DNA of 64,000 nt from an uncultured Granulosicoccus sp. (GCA_947499955.1 CANMQI010000002.1:372001-436000), one strand, 5' to 3'; counted from the first letter of the stretch, positions 26,180 to 35,737 are shown. The notes: a model not told the origin generated them from the letters alone. A program made the numbers and translations.

Positions 26180-28492
26180 ATGCTTCGAATAGTGGACTGT
26201 CTGACTCTGGAACATGAGCTGAGCCTTGTTCTGCTGGCAGGCATCATCTGCCTGCTGGGTTGTATCACCTGCGTGGTGGTCGCTGGGCGGGCCATGTCCG
26301 GGGAGCGATCTCCGGTGTGGGTGTCTCTGCTCAGTCTGTGCGCCGGCTGTACAGCGTGGTCCACGCACTTTGTCGGCATGCTGGCGTATCAGGCAAGCGT
26401 TCCGATTGGCTATGACCTTGCATTGACGGCACTGTCTCTGCTGATAGGCACGGTTGTCGTCCGTCTCGGTTTCATGTTTGCCTTCAGGCTGCGCAACAGA
26501 CGCTCCATGCGTATGCTCGGTGGCACGCTGGTCGGTAGCGGTGTTGCCGCCTTGCACTATATCGGCATGGCGGGACTGCGTTTTCCCGGGTCTTTGAGCT
26601 ACGACGCGGACCTGGTCATCGTCTCTCTACTGGCCACGGCCACGTTCGGCGCTCTGGCAATCGACATCCTGTTTGATCGTGACAAAGCCCGGTCGGCACC
26701 GTTGGCAGGGGCGCTGATGTTGCTCATGATCCTGTCCTTGCACTTCGTGGGAATGTCGGCCGCCAGCATGGAGCTCGGCGTCCTTGATGCTCGAGCAGGC
26801 GTATCACGCGCTTTCCTCATTGCCGGGGTCACCCTGACATCGATGATCATTCTGACCATCGGCATTGTTGCGGCGCTCTTCGATCTGCGTGTGTCCCGGC
26901 AGCTGGCGGCGCAGGCTGAACGCTTCAGGATGCTGGCGGACGGCGCCTTCGAAGGACTGATCGTTCATCGAGACCTGACTATCGTGGATACCAATCTGGC
27001 CGCACGCAATTTGCTGGGGCTGGATGAAGACAACATGAACAGCAGCCTGTCGGACTGGTCCATCGAGCCTGTCGAAAAGCTGCAAATGGGTGACGAGGCA
27101 GTCATCCAGGAAATTCAGGTTCGTTGTGGCAGCGGTACCGATTTTCCAGCGAGGCTGTGTCGCCGAGCCATCATGCTGCAAGATGGCGAGGTCGGAGAAA
27201 TGATTGCCATTCGTGATCTGACTCATCGCCGGGAGAGTGAAGCCAGGATTGCACATCTTGCCCTGCATGATCCACTGACAGACTTGCCCAATCGGCGACT
27301 GTTCAACGAACTGGCGAACAGCGCGATTGTTCGAGCCGACAGCAATAGCGGCTCCTTTGCGCTTCTGGCGATGGACCTGGACAATTTCAAGGCGGTCAAC
27401 GACATGCATGGTCATGCCACCGGTGATGAGCTGATACAGTTCGTGGCCAGGCGCATGAATGCCTTGTTGCAGGACGGTGATGTGGTTGCGCGGCAGGGTG
27501 GGGATGAGTTCAGCTTGCTCTGCCTGTCAACCGATCAGCCGGCGCAGGCCGTGGCCCTGGCTCAACGCATTCACGATACCTTCAAGACCGGCATTGTACT
27601 GAAGGGGACGCAAGTGCTGGTCGGGGCATCTGTCGGTATTGCCGTCTACCCGGCAGATGGTGACACGCTTGAGGATTTGATGCGCAACGCGGATACCGCG
27701 ATGTATGAGTCAAAATCAGAGGGCAAGGCTACGACACGATTCTTCGAACCTCGCATGAATGTGCAACTGGATGCCAGGCGCGCACTGGAGTCGCGCTTGA
27801 GGCTTGCTCTGGAACTCGATGCTCTGACCCTGAACTATCAACCTCTGGTGAGCTGCTCCAGCCGCTCTCCGGTGTGTTTCGAAGCCTTGTTGCGGTGGAC
27901 GGATGAGGAGTTGGGTGTCGTATCGCCGGTAGAATTCATCCCGGTGGCGGAACAGACTGGATTGATCGTGCCGATCGGAAAATTCGTTCTGCAACAAGCC
28001 TGTCGGGATGCGGCAAGCTGGCCGGAGCACATCCGTGTGGCCGTGAATCTGTCGGTGGCCCAGTTTGGCAAATACAACATCGTCGGCATCGTCAAGGATG
28101 CTCTGGACATGAGTGGCATCAGTGGCAATCGATTGGAGCTGGAGATTACCGAGTCGTTGCTGATGGATAACAAGGATGAAGCATTGGCCACGCTCGACGA
28201 GCTCAAGGCGCTGGGTATACGCATAGCGATGGATGATTTTGGTACCGGCTATTCTTCCTTGAGCTATCTGCAGAGTTTCAGTTTCAACAAGCTCAAGATA
28301 GATCGGGCATTTGTGTCCGATCTGGAAAACAATCCCCAGAATGCCAGTATCGTGCAGGCGGTTGTATCGATGGGAAAGAGCCTGCAGATGCGCGTGGTGG
28401 CGGAAGGTGTGGAAACGATCGCGCAGGCAGAGATGCTGTCCGCTCTCGAATGCGATGAGTTGCAGGGGTATCTGATCTCAAGGCCCATGTAG
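26180..28492 (+). CDS. MHYT-PAS-GGDEF-EAL cyclic-di-GMP protein
   Basis: A 770-residue bifunctional signalling protein. The N-terminal membrane part has seven helices with three MHYT-type motifs (STHFVGM, LHYIGM, LHFVGM), proposed to bind copper and sense a diatomic gas or redox state. A PAS-like region follows (about 240-350), then a GGDEF domain with intact GGDEF near residue 440, and an EAL domain with EAL near 567, the ITES, DDFGTGYSS and KIDRAF motifs intact. Both catalytic domains therefore look active. The RxxD inhibitory site before GGDEF reads QDGD and is absent. ATG 26180 is chosen; GTG 26168 is possible. Confidence 0.92.
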   Translation: MLRIVDCLTLEHELSLVLLAGIICLLGCITCVVVAGRAMSGERSPVWVSLLSLCAGCTAWSTHFVGMLAYQASVPIGYDLALTALSLLIGTVVVRLGFMFAFRLRNRRSMRMLGGTLVGSGVAALHYIGMAGLRFPGSLSYDADLVIVSLLATATFGALAIDILFDRDKARSAPLAGALMLLMILSLHFVGMSAASMELGVLDARAGVSRAFLIAGVTLTSMIILTIGIVAALFDLRVSRQLAAQAERFRMLADGAFEGLIVHRDLTIVDTNLAARNLLGLDEDNMNSSLSDWSIEPVEKLQMGDEAVIQEIQVRCGSGTDFPARLCRRAIMLQDGEVGEMIAIRDLTHRRESEARIAHLALHDPLTDLPNRRLFNELANSAIVRADSNSGSFALLAMDLDNFKAVNDMHGHATGDELIQFVARRMNALLQDGDVVARQGGDEFSLLCLSTDQPAQAVALAQRIHDTFKTGIVLKGTQVLVGASVGIAVYPADGDTLEDLMRNADTAMYESKSEGKATTRFFEPRMNVQLDARRALESRLRLALELDALTLNYQPLVSCSSRSPVCFEALLRWTDEELGVVSPVEFIPVAEQTGLIVPIGKFVLQQACRDAASWPEHIRVAVNLSVAQFGKYNIVGIVKDALDMSGISGNRLELEITESLLMDNKDEALATLDELKALGIRIAMDDFGTGYSSLSYLQSFSFNKLKIDRAFVSDLENNPQNASIVQAVVSMGKSLQMRVVAEGVETIAQAEMLSALECDELQGYLISRPM

Positions 28493-28585
28493 GCAACGGC
28501 GGTGCAGGCTTTTCTCGATGGGATACCCCCATATGCCGGGGACGACGAGCCTGCATCTCTGGCTGCCTGAAGTGCTCGGTCAGGT

Positions 28586-29689
28586 TCAGGGTCGCCCGGA
28601 TACTTGACGCTGTGCCTTTTCCAGCCACGCCGGAGCCGGTTCTGCACCCCAGCCCGGTTGATCGGTCACGGTCGCCTGTCCATTCACTATGTCGTAAGGC
28701 GTTTGCGTGAACAGTGCTTCCTGCCAGGGGTAGTAGTCGAGCCCCTCGATCGAGAATTCCAGATACTGGCCAGCATTGGGGATGGCGCGCAGCAGATGCA
28801 TGGTGAACAGTGTGACCATGGACAGGTTGGCGCAGTGAGGTGTACAGGGCATGCCCGCCTGTTCCGCCATGGCTGCCACCTGCAGCGTGCGTTGCATGCC
28901 GCCGAGATAACAGATATCCGGCTGAATGATGTCCACGACATGCTCGCTGATCATCTGCTGCCAGCCACCCAGTTCACAATCCTGCTCACCGCCGGTCACG
29001 TTGATGGGCAGGGCTTCGGTTACCTGGCGAGTCTGATCGTATTCCCAGTAGGTGCAGGGCTCTTCGAAGTGTTCGATGTTCTCGCTCATCAGCAACTGCC
29101 CGATTTCAATGGCTCGGGCCGGGGTGTAGCAGGAGTTGGCATCCACCAGCAGGCTGACGTCGGGACCGAGTGTGCGGCGTATCAGAGGCACGATCTCCTC
29201 GGTTCTGCCGGGCCATTCATCCTTGTCGTGACCGTACTCCGAACCGATACGGAACTTGAAGGCGTCAAAACCCTTGTCACGCGCCAGCTGTTCGAGCCGG
29301 CGAGCTTCATTGAAGGGCGTGATTTCGCGCTGCATGGAGGAGGCATAGGCGCGCACCGTGCCGGGCGAACCACCCAGCAGGGTGCATACGGGCTGGCCTT
29401 CCAGCCGGCCTCGCAGATCCCACAAGGCCGTGTCGAGGCCGCCAATGGCGCGGTACAGGTGTGAGCCGGGGAACTTGTGCTCACGCTCCCGGACCAGGGT
29501 CACCAGCGCATCGATGTCCGTGGCGTCCTGGCCGAGCACGTGAGGCGCCACCTGGCGGTGCAGAATCAACGAGGTGATGTCGGCGTGGTAAGGCGCCACC
29601 TGCCCCCAGCCGAAGGCGCCGTCGTCAGTGACGACCTTGACGAAGCAAACGAATTCGTTGTAGTAAGTTTCGAGGGAGGCAATTTTCAC
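28586..29689 (-). CDS. Enolase-superfamily enzyme (mandelate racemase/muconate lactonizing type)
   Basis: A 367-residue acid-sugar dehydratase, racemase or cycloisomerase candidate. Catalytic features: KFR at 145-147 (first base Lys145), metal ligands D183 (VDAN), E209 (FEEP) and E235 (GGEQD), D258 (QPDI) and H285 (PHCAN) as the His-Asp base. The N-terminal capping domain begins at residue 1. It is divergent from a polyamine-type ABC importer across 191 bp, so substrate supply by that transporter is conceivable. The exact reaction cannot be assigned from motifs alone. Confidence 0.85.
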   Translation of the reverse strand: MKIASLETYYNEFVCFVKVVTDDGAFGWGQVAPYHADITSLILHRQVAPHVLGQDATDIDALVTLVREREHKFPGSHLYRAIGGLDTALWDLRGRLEGQPVCTLLGGSPGTVRAYASSMQREITPFNEARRLEQLARDKGFDAFKFRIGSEYGHDKDEWPGRTEEIVPLIRRTLGPDVSLLVDANSCYTPARAIEIGQLLMSENIEHFEEPCTYWEYDQTRQVTEALPINVTGGEQDCELGGWQQMISEHVVDIIQPDICYLGGMQRTLQVAAMAEQAGMPCTPHCANLSMVTLFTMHLLRAIPNAGQYLEFSIEGLDYYPWQEALFTQTPYDIVNGQATVTDQPGWGAEPAPAWLEKAQRQVSGRP

Positions 29690-29880
29690 GACAGAATTCT
29701 CCTGGCGACATTCATGACAGGGTTATGACAGAATGCCCGTTGACTGAAAGATAAACCGTTTGCGTGCAGGCGCCTGACGCGATACTTTCTTGAGGCTATG
29801 ATCGACCCTGCCATTTCAAGTCGCCTTGTGGCTGTCCGATTTTGCGGGAAACGCAATAACCTAACTGGAAAGAATGGACC

Positions 29881-30957
29881 ATGCAAATGAAATCCGTATT
29901 ATCCGCTATTACTGCATCTGTGGCACTGAGTCTGGCGTCTGGCGCCCAGGCTGAGACGCTGCGTCTGCTGACCTGGGGCTCCTACGCGCCAGATAACGTC
30001 ATCGAGATGTTCGAGGAGAAATACCCGGATATCGATGTCGAAGTCACGTATTCCAATAACGAGGAAATGATCGCCAAGCTGCGCGCTACCGGCGGTGCAG
30101 GCTTTGATCTGGCCCAACCGAGCCATGACCGCATCTATGCTGCGCAACTGGAATTCGATATCTACAAGCCGCTGGATCTGTCGCAGATCGATACATCCAA
30201 CATGACGCCCAAGTTGCTCGACGGTGTCAAGGAAAACGCCACTATCGACGGCGAAGTCTATGCCGTGCCGCATCAGTGGGGCACTACCGGCCTGATGGTG
30301 AATACCGCCGAGGCGCCCGATGTCAAGAACTGGGGCGATCTGTGCGATCCGGCCTACAAGGGCAAGACATCCATGCGTCTGAAACGTACCATCCTGCTGG
30401 CCACTGCCTACTCACTGGGCGAAGACCCGTTTGCAGCCTACTCCGATCTGGACAAGTATCAGGGCATTCTGGATGACGTGACCGAAAAGCTCATCGAGTG
30501 CAAGGACAACATCAAGGCTTACTGGCAAGGTGGTGACGACCTGTCCGCGATGATGCTCTCCGGTGAAATCGTGGCCTCTGAATCCTGGGACTCCACAGCC
30601 TACAAACTGTTTGGCGAAAACCCGGACATCAAGTTCGTACCACCGGCAAGCGGTGCTCTGGCCTGGATCGACACGTTCGTACTGCCACGCAAGGGCAAGG
30701 CGGATGATGCGGCTTACAAGTGGATCAACTTTGTCCTGCAGCCAGACGTTGTCGAGCTGATGTCAGCCAGTACCGGTGCCATTGCGTCGATCAACGGTGC
30801 AGCGGACCTGCTGCCTGAAGACAAGAAGGCAGCCGTCAACGCGGCCTTCACCGATGCCGATATCGACAACCTGAAGTTCTTCGCCAACATCCCACCGGGT
30901 GTGGAAGATATGGAAGGCAAGGCGCTGGAAAAGATCAAGGCTGCCACTGGCGGTTGA
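29881..30957 (+). CDS. Polyamine-type ABC substrate-binding protein (PotD/PotF family)
   Basis: A 358-residue periplasmic binding protein with a signal peptide ending in SGAQA (residue 24). The mature protein begins TLRLLTWGSYAPDNVIEMFE, the typical PotD start, and has VPHQWGTTGLMVN near residues 124-136 and the SEIVASESWDS-like ligand region near 230. It is first in a plus-strand operon with an ATPase and two permeases. The acidic ligand pocket residues of PotD cannot be confirmed by eye, so the ligand may be a polyamine, an amino acid or another small cation. Confidence 0.88.
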   Translation: MQMKSVLSAITASVALSLASGAQAETLRLLTWGSYAPDNVIEMFEEKYPDIDVEVTYSNNEEMIAKLRATGGAGFDLAQPSHDRIYAAQLEFDIYKPLDLSQIDTSNMTPKLLDGVKENATIDGEVYAVPHQWGTTGLMVNTAEAPDVKNWGDLCDPAYKGKTSMRLKRTILLATAYSLGEDPFAAYSDLDKYQGILDDVTEKLIECKDNIKAYWQGGDDLSAMMLSGEIVASESWDSTAYKLFGENPDIKFVPPASGALAWIDTFVLPRKGKADDAAYKWINFVLQPDVVELMSASTGAIASINGAADLLPEDKKAAVNAAFTDADIDNLKFFANIPPGVEDMEGKALEKIKAATGG

Positions 30958-30965
30958 TGAAGTGC

Positions 30966-31017
30966 CCGGCCTGTACTGTTGCATGCGCGCGATTGTGCCG
31001 CATGCCGTACAGGCCGG
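30966..31017 (+). other. Long intergenic stem-loop between binding-protein and ATPase genes
   Basis: CCGGCCTGTAC (30966-30976) pairs perfectly with GTACAGGCCGG (31007-31017). The enclosed 30 nt contain two GCATGC words that can extend the stem. No T-run follows. Such hairpins after a binding-protein gene usually protect the upstream mRNA and reduce read-through, giving more binding protein than transporter. Confidence 0.6.
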
Positions 31018-31051
31018 ACCCTGCAGTTATTGAAGACATATCGAGAAAACG

Positions 31052-32197
31052 ATGACAGAACACGCGTTTGACCTGGAATGTATCGATGTTTCCAGACAGT
31101 TCGGGAGCGTACGCGCGGTCGACAATGTATCCCTGAGTATTCCCCGGGGCAGTTTTTTCTCGATACTCGGCCCCTCCGGCTGTGGCAAGACCACACTCAT
31201 GCGCATGATCGCCGGGTTCGAGAATCCGGATCACGGTGATATCCGGATCAAGGGCAAGTCGGTTCTCAAGGCCGCACCCAACAAACGCAACGTCAAGATG
31301 GTCTTTCAACATCTGGCGCTGTTTCCGATGATGAACGTACACGACAATATCGCCTACGGTTTGCGATGCGCCGGTGTGCCGGCTGCAGAAATCACCCGAA
31401 AGGTGCAGGACGTTCTGGAGCGAGTGGCTTTGCCGGATGTGGCAAAGCGCGATATCCAGCAGCTCTCGGGTGGGCAGAAGCAGCGTATAGCCATTGCCCG
31501 CTGCATGGTGCTTGACCCGGATGTGTTGCTCCTTGATGAGCCGCTGGGCGCGCTGGATCTGAAGCTGCGCGAGGCCATGAAGATCGAGCTCAAGCTGCTG
31601 CAACACCAGTTCAATACAACCTTTGTCTATATCACGCACGATCAATCCGAAGCGCTGGTCATGTCCGATCAGGTCGCAGTCATGAACCAGGGACGCTTCG
31701 AACAGGTCGGCACACCGCAGATGCTCTACCAACAACCCGAGACCGCCTTTGTGGCAGGTTTTGTCGGCGATGCCAATCTCTGGCACGGCAAGGTGGAATC
31801 CTTGACAGAGCAGGGAGCCGTACTGCGCACCGTGGCCGGCACTGCACTGCGGGCGCGGCTGGCAGGTTTGCAGCCCTGCCGTGTTGGCGACAAGGTCAAT
31901 ATCTATACACGGCCGGAGTTCATGAGCGTACTGCCCTCGAGCGGTGAGGCCAGCAACAATGTGGGTATGGGCGGAACAGCCGGTGCCGAGAACTTGCTCG
32001 AAGGTCGAGTCGACAGTGTGTTGTTCAATGGGGCCAACAGTCGCTTGCTGATTCGCACCGCGGAGCAGGCTCTGGTGGAGGCTGATGTGACCCTGACCGG
32101 CGGCAGTGACGACATCAGACCCGGTGAGGCCGTCAAGTTGCAGTGGTCGATGCAGCAAACAGTGTGCTTCCCTGACTCTGCGGCACAGGCGAACTGA
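31052..32197 (+). CDS. Polyamine-type ABC transporter ATPase (PotA family)
   Basis: A 381-residue ATPase. Walker A is GPSGCGKTT near residues 44-52, the Q-loop is VFQHLALFP, the signature is LSGGQKQRIAIAR and Walker B is DVLLLDEPLGALD. The last 130 residues form a TOBE domain typical of PotA/FbpC ATPases (NLWHGKVESL to the end). The start lies 94 bp after the binding-protein stop, past the hairpin at 30966-31017. Confidence 0.9.
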   Translation: MTEHAFDLECIDVSRQFGSVRAVDNVSLSIPRGSFFSILGPSGCGKTTLMRMIAGFENPDHGDIRIKGKSVLKAAPNKRNVKMVFQHLALFPMMNVHDNIAYGLRCAGVPAAEITRKVQDVLERVALPDVAKRDIQQLSGGQKQRIAIARCMVLDPDVLLLDEPLGALDLKLREAMKIELKLLQHQFNTTFVYITHDQSEALVMSDQVAVMNQGRFEQVGTPQMLYQQPETAFVAGFVGDANLWHGKVESLTEQGAVLRTVAGTALRARLAGLQPCRVGDKVNIYTRPEFMSVLPSSGEASNNVGMGGTAGAENLLEGRVDSVLFNGANSRLLIRTAEQALVEADVTLTGGSDDIRPGEAVKLQWSMQQTVCFPDSAAQAN

Positions 32198-32202
32198 TCG
32201 CC

Positions 32203-33069
32203 GTGGGCTCCGATATTCGCAAACTCTCCCTGTTGCTGCTGTTTCTGCCGTTCAGCCTGTGGATTCTGCTGCTGATCATCCTGCCGCATGTCGGCATGGT
32301 GGTGCTCTCCCTGAAGGAGAAAGTGGCGCCGCGCGTGTATGAGTTCGGCTTTGGCAATTACATCGATTTCTTCATGGAACCGATCTACTGGAACACCCTG
32401 ATCAGAACCGGATTGATGTCCCTGCTGGTGACCTTTCTGGCGCTGCTGATCGGCTTTCCGGTAGCCTATTACATTGCCAAGCTGGCAGGCAATCGCACCA
32501 AGGGCATGCTGTTCATGCTGTGTCTGATCCCGCTGTGGGTCAGTGATCTGATACGTGCCTTCGGCTGGATACTGCTGCTGCGCGAGTCAGGCATCATCTC
32601 CAGCTTTCTGTTGAGCAGCGGTCTGATCGATACACCCATCGAATTCCTGTATACCGATGCCACGGTCATCATGGGGCTGGTTTACACCGTCATGCTGTTC
32701 ATGATCGTGCCGCTGGTCTCCACGCTGGATGGTATGGACAATGCCATGATCGAGGCGGGATACAATCTGGGTGGCAATGGGTTTACCGTACTGCGCCGTA
32801 TCATCATTCCCTACGCCATGCCGGGTATCGTATCCGGTTGCATCGTGGTCTTCATGATGACCGCAGGCAGCTACCTGACCCCCATCCTGATGGGGGGCAA
32901 GAATTCCAGCTGGTTTACCGAACAGATCTACGACCAGTTCATCAGTCGCTATAACTGGGAATCCGGTGCCGCCTTCGGATTTCTGCTGCTGGCCTTCACC
33001 TCGGTGGTGGTCTGGCTTGGCCTGAAACTCTCCGGGCAGACGCTCTCCAGTACGGTGGCAAAAAGCTGA
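32203..33069 (+). CDS. Polyamine-type ABC permease, PotB family
   Basis: A 288-residue inner-membrane permease with six predicted helices and the EAA motif in IEAGYNLGGNGFTVLRRIIIPYAMPG near residues 182-207. The start is the GTG at 32203, 6 bp after the ATPase stop. It pairs with the next gene to form the membrane channel. Confidence 0.88.
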   Translation: MGSDIRKLSLLLLFLPFSLWILLLIILPHVGMVVLSLKEKVAPRVYEFGFGNYIDFFMEPIYWNTLIRTGLMSLLVTFLALLIGFPVAYYIAKLAGNRTKGMLFMLCLIPLWVSDLIRAFGWILLLRESGIISSFLLSSGLIDTPIEFLYTDATVIMGLVYTVMLFMIVPLVSTLDGMDNAMIEAGYNLGGNGFTVLRRIIIPYAMPGIVSGCIVVFMMTAGSYLTPILMGGKNSSWFTEQIYDQFISRYNWESGAAFGFLLLAFTSVVVWLGLKLSGQTLSSTVAKS

Positions 33070-33097
33070 TGAGACTCCACTACGGCAGGACTATCTC

Positions 33098-33961
33098 ATG
33101 TTGATTCGTGGCACGGGCAGCGGGGCAGGTTCGGTCCTGTTCAAGCTCTACGTACTGGCCTTCTTCATTTTTCTGGCAGCACCCTTGCTGGCCGCCGGCA
33201 TGTTTGCCTTCAATGATTCTCAGTTTCCATCCCTGCCATGGCAGGGGTTCACGCTGGACTGGTTCTTCAACGACACGGAACCGAAGCTGGGCATGTTTCA
33301 CGATCGTCGCCTGCTGCGCGGTCTGAATGTCTCTTTCATGATTGCCGTGTCCGTGGCCCTGCTGTCGGTCTTTGTCGGTACCTGCAATGCCTTTCTGTTC
33401 GTTCGCGGCAGGTTCCCGGGCAAGAATTTCTTCTACATCCTGATGGTGCTGCCCCTGGTGATTCCCGGCGTCATTCTGGGTATCTCCATTCTCGCACTGG
33501 CCAGTAATGTGGCCAACGGTGTGGAGGAGGCCTACAACCTCGAACTGGAATTTCTGCGCCCCGGCCTGTTGCTGGTCATTCTCGGGCAATTTTCCTTCAT
33601 CACGACGATCACGTCCCTGGTCATTACCGCCAGACTCAAGAAATTCGATATATCGCTGGAAGAGGCTGCCTTCAATCTGGGGGCCAGTCGTGCGGGTGTG
33701 CTGCGAACCATCACACTACCGTTCCTGCGGCCGGCGATGATAGCAGCCGGTATCGTGGCTTTTCTGGTGTCCTTCGAGAACTTCAACACCACGCTGTTTC
33801 TGGTGGGCTCCGACGCACCGCTGACGATCACCATGTACGACCGTATGGTCAAGGTTGGGTCGACGCCGGTGCTCAATGCGGTATCCGTCTTTCTGATGCT
33901 GGGCTCGGGCGTGTTGGCGTTGATTTCACTGTTGGTGCAGCGAGACAAGCCGAAGACTTGA
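33098..33961 (+). CDS. Polyamine-type ABC permease, PotC family
   Basis: A 287-residue permease with six predicted helices and the EAA loop LEEAAFNLGASRAGVLRTITLPF near residues 187-209. It is the last gene of the importer operon. Its stop codon is the TGA whose final A begins a tandem octamer repeat, so no normal terminator directly follows. Confidence 0.88.
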   Translation: MLIRGTGSGAGSVLFKLYVLAFFIFLAAPLLAAGMFAFNDSQFPSLPWQGFTLDWFFNDTEPKLGMFHDRRLLRGLNVSFMIAVSVALLSVFVGTCNAFLFVRGRFPGKNFFYILMVLPLVIPGVILGISILALASNVANGVEEAYNLELEFLRPGLLLVILGQFSFITTITSLVITARLKKFDISLEEAAFNLGASRAGVLRTITLPFLRPAMIAAGIVAFLVSFENFNTTLFLVGSDAPLTITMYDRMVKVGSTPVLNAVSVFLMLGSGVLALISLLVQRDKPKT

Positions 33962-34004
33962 TGTGCAGATGTGCAGATGTGCAGATGTGCAGATGTGCAG
34001 ATGT
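33961..34004. repeat. Five tandem copies of ATGTGCAG
   Basis: The octamer ATGTGCAG is repeated exactly five times (33961-34000), followed by a partial copy ATGT to 34004. It begins at the last base of the permease stop codon. A short stem CTGCT/AGCAG follows at 34005-34018. Eight is not a multiple of three, but the array is outside coding sequence, so copy-number change would not shift a gene. Confidence 0.95.
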
Positions 34005-34120
34005 CTGCTGCGGAGCAGCGCTGGTAGTGGCTGCATTGGCAGCTCGCCGGTATCGATGATGCTCATCATCGTGCTGCTGCCTCGAGTACAGCCGGATTCA
34101 GCACATCAAGGTTTGGCCCC

Positions 34121-35173
34121 TCAGGTCGTGATATCCACGGCCGCACCTGAACGTGACGAGGACTCGATCGCCGCAATCAGCTGGTGAGGAGCAAGCGCTG
34201 CTCGGCCGCTGACCATGGGCGCACGACCCTGTTGTACCGAATCGATGAAATCATCGATGACACCCTGATGCCACTGGTACCTGACGACGACTGCCCCCTC
34301 CTCGGTTGTCTGGCCTGCGGTGTCCGCCTCACGTTCGCATCGGCCGTCACGCCAGAAAATCTCCAGGGCATCGGCACCAACACGCATTGAACCGTGTTCG
34401 CAGTGCAGGGTGATGGTCTCGCGGCCATGGGGAAAGGTGGCAGTGCTGGCGACCAGTGAACCGACGGCTCCGGATGAAAAATGCAAGCCTGCTACAGCCA
34501 GGTCCTCAGCTTCCATCGTGTGCAATGGGGTGGTGGCGGTCATTGCCTGTACCCGGGTGACGGGGCCGGTCAGGCTCAAGGCCAGGTCGATGGTGTGAAT
34601 GGCCTGCGTCAGCAGCACGCCGCCGCCATCGCGCTCATAGGTGCCACGACCCAGTTCGTCATAATAGGATTGCGGGCGCCACAGTGGCGCGGCAATCTCG
34701 ATATGACCCGGTTTGCCCAGGGTGCCGTCAGCCAGGCGCCGAGCAGCCGCCATGGATGGGGCACGCATGCGATGCTGGAACAGGACACCGAGCGTCACGC
34801 CTGCGCGTTCGCAGATTTCAACGACCTGTGTGGCCTCGGCGAGAGTGCGCGCCACCGGCTTTTCCAGCAGGATATGCTTGCCAGCCTGAGCAAGCGTCTC
34901 GATCAGCTCGATGCGTACGCTGGGTGGTGTGGCCACGATCACCACCTGTATGTCCGGATTGTCGGTAACGGATGACAGCTCACTGGTGAACAGAGGGGGT
35001 GGTCCTGCGTAATACTCGGTCAGGTATTGCGCTCGTTCCGGCCGTCGCGACACGATGGTGTCAAGCCGGACACGAGGACGAGAGGCAGAGAGCGCCGCCA
35101 CATGCGTCTTTGCGATCATGCCAGCGCCAATCAGCGCAACGCCCGTGGATGATACGTCGTCTGTGTTGCTCAT
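34121..35173 (-). CDS. Gfo/Idh/MocA family oxidoreductase
   Basis: A 350-residue NAD(P)-dependent oxidoreductase of sugars or sugar-like compounds. The Rossmann motif GVALIGAGMIAKTHVAAL is at residues 10-27, VVIVATPPSVRIELI near 80 and the conserved EKPVARTLAEA (catalytic Lys) near 104. The ATG at 35173 is selected because the family fold begins just after it; the frame is open to 35320 but codes for unrelated residues. It converges on the ABC permease operon across a 160-bp gap that holds the octamer repeat. Confidence 0.85.
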   Translation of the reverse strand: MSNTDDVSSTGVALIGAGMIAKTHVAALSASRPRVRLDTIVSRRPERAQYLTEYYAGPPPLFTSELSSVTDNPDIQVVIVATPPSVRIELIETLAQAGKHILLEKPVARTLAEATQVVEICERAGVTLGVLFQHRMRAPSMAAARRLADGTLGKPGHIEIAAPLWRPQSYYDELGRGTYERDGGGVLLTQAIHTIDLALSLTGPVTRVQAMTATTPLHTMEAEDLAVAGLHFSSGAVGSLVASTATFPHGRETITLHCEHGSMRVGADALEIFWRDGRCEREADTAGQTTEEGAVVVRYQWHQGVIDDFIDSVQQGRAPMVSGRAALAPHQLIAAIESSSRSGAAVDITT

Positions 35174-35207
35174 TCGGTGTCTGCTTCGTTTGTCTGTGCA
35201 CAGCATA

Positions 35208-35612
35208 CTATGACCATTCGGGTGGTCCTTCTTCGAAGACGGTTGCGCCCTCGGGCAGCACTTCCCAGGCAGCCTTCGAGCCCACGAATATATGCCGTTC
35301 GATCTCGACTCCGGGATCACCGTTGACGCATCCCAGCGTCACGCCATGCACCTGTGCGTTCATGACGCCACACAGCGTGGAGCCGCAGCGGCTGCAGAAC
35401 ATCAGGCCTTCACCGTGTACGCCGGTGTAGGCGGTCAACAGCTCCTCACCACTCAACCAGGTGAATTCAGCAGGATCAACCTCTGCGTAAGCCGAAGCCT
35501 GGGAGCTGAACGCCTTGCGGCAGCGCGAGCAATGACAGGACCGGGCATTGCGTAGGGGTCCCGACACCGCGTAACGCACGGCGCCACAGAAACATTCACC
35601 GGACAGGGGCAT
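35208..35612 (-). CDS. GFA family zinc protein
   Basis: A 134-residue protein of the glutathione-dependent formaldehyde-activating (GFA/CENP-V) family. It shows the zinc-binding cysteine pattern: CFCGAVRY at the start, CHCSRCRKAF near residue 30 and FCSRCGSTLCG near 78. Members range from S-(hydroxymethyl)glutathione synthase to proteins of unknown role; the neighbours do not decide. Confidence 0.88.
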   Translation of the reverse strand: MPLSGECFCGAVRYAVSGPLRNARSCHCSRCRKAFSSQASAYAEVDPAEFTWLSGEELLTAYTGVHGEGLMFCSRCGSTLCGVMNAQVHGVTLGCVNGDPGVEIERHIFVGSKAAWEVLPEGATVFEEGPPEWS

Positions 35613-35737
35613 GGCAATCTCTCCAGAATGAGAACGGGCTTAGTGTAGTCTGAAGAAAGCCGCCGGAGGTGAAGTTGCCGTGGGCACAGCCGATCTGCTT
35701 CACTGCCGAATTCCGTGAACCCTGATGAGAAATCGAT

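Noticed and set aside
33961-34004. Short direct repeats as a CRISPR array
   Set aside because: Units are 8 bp and directly adjacent with no spacers; it is a simple tandem repeat.
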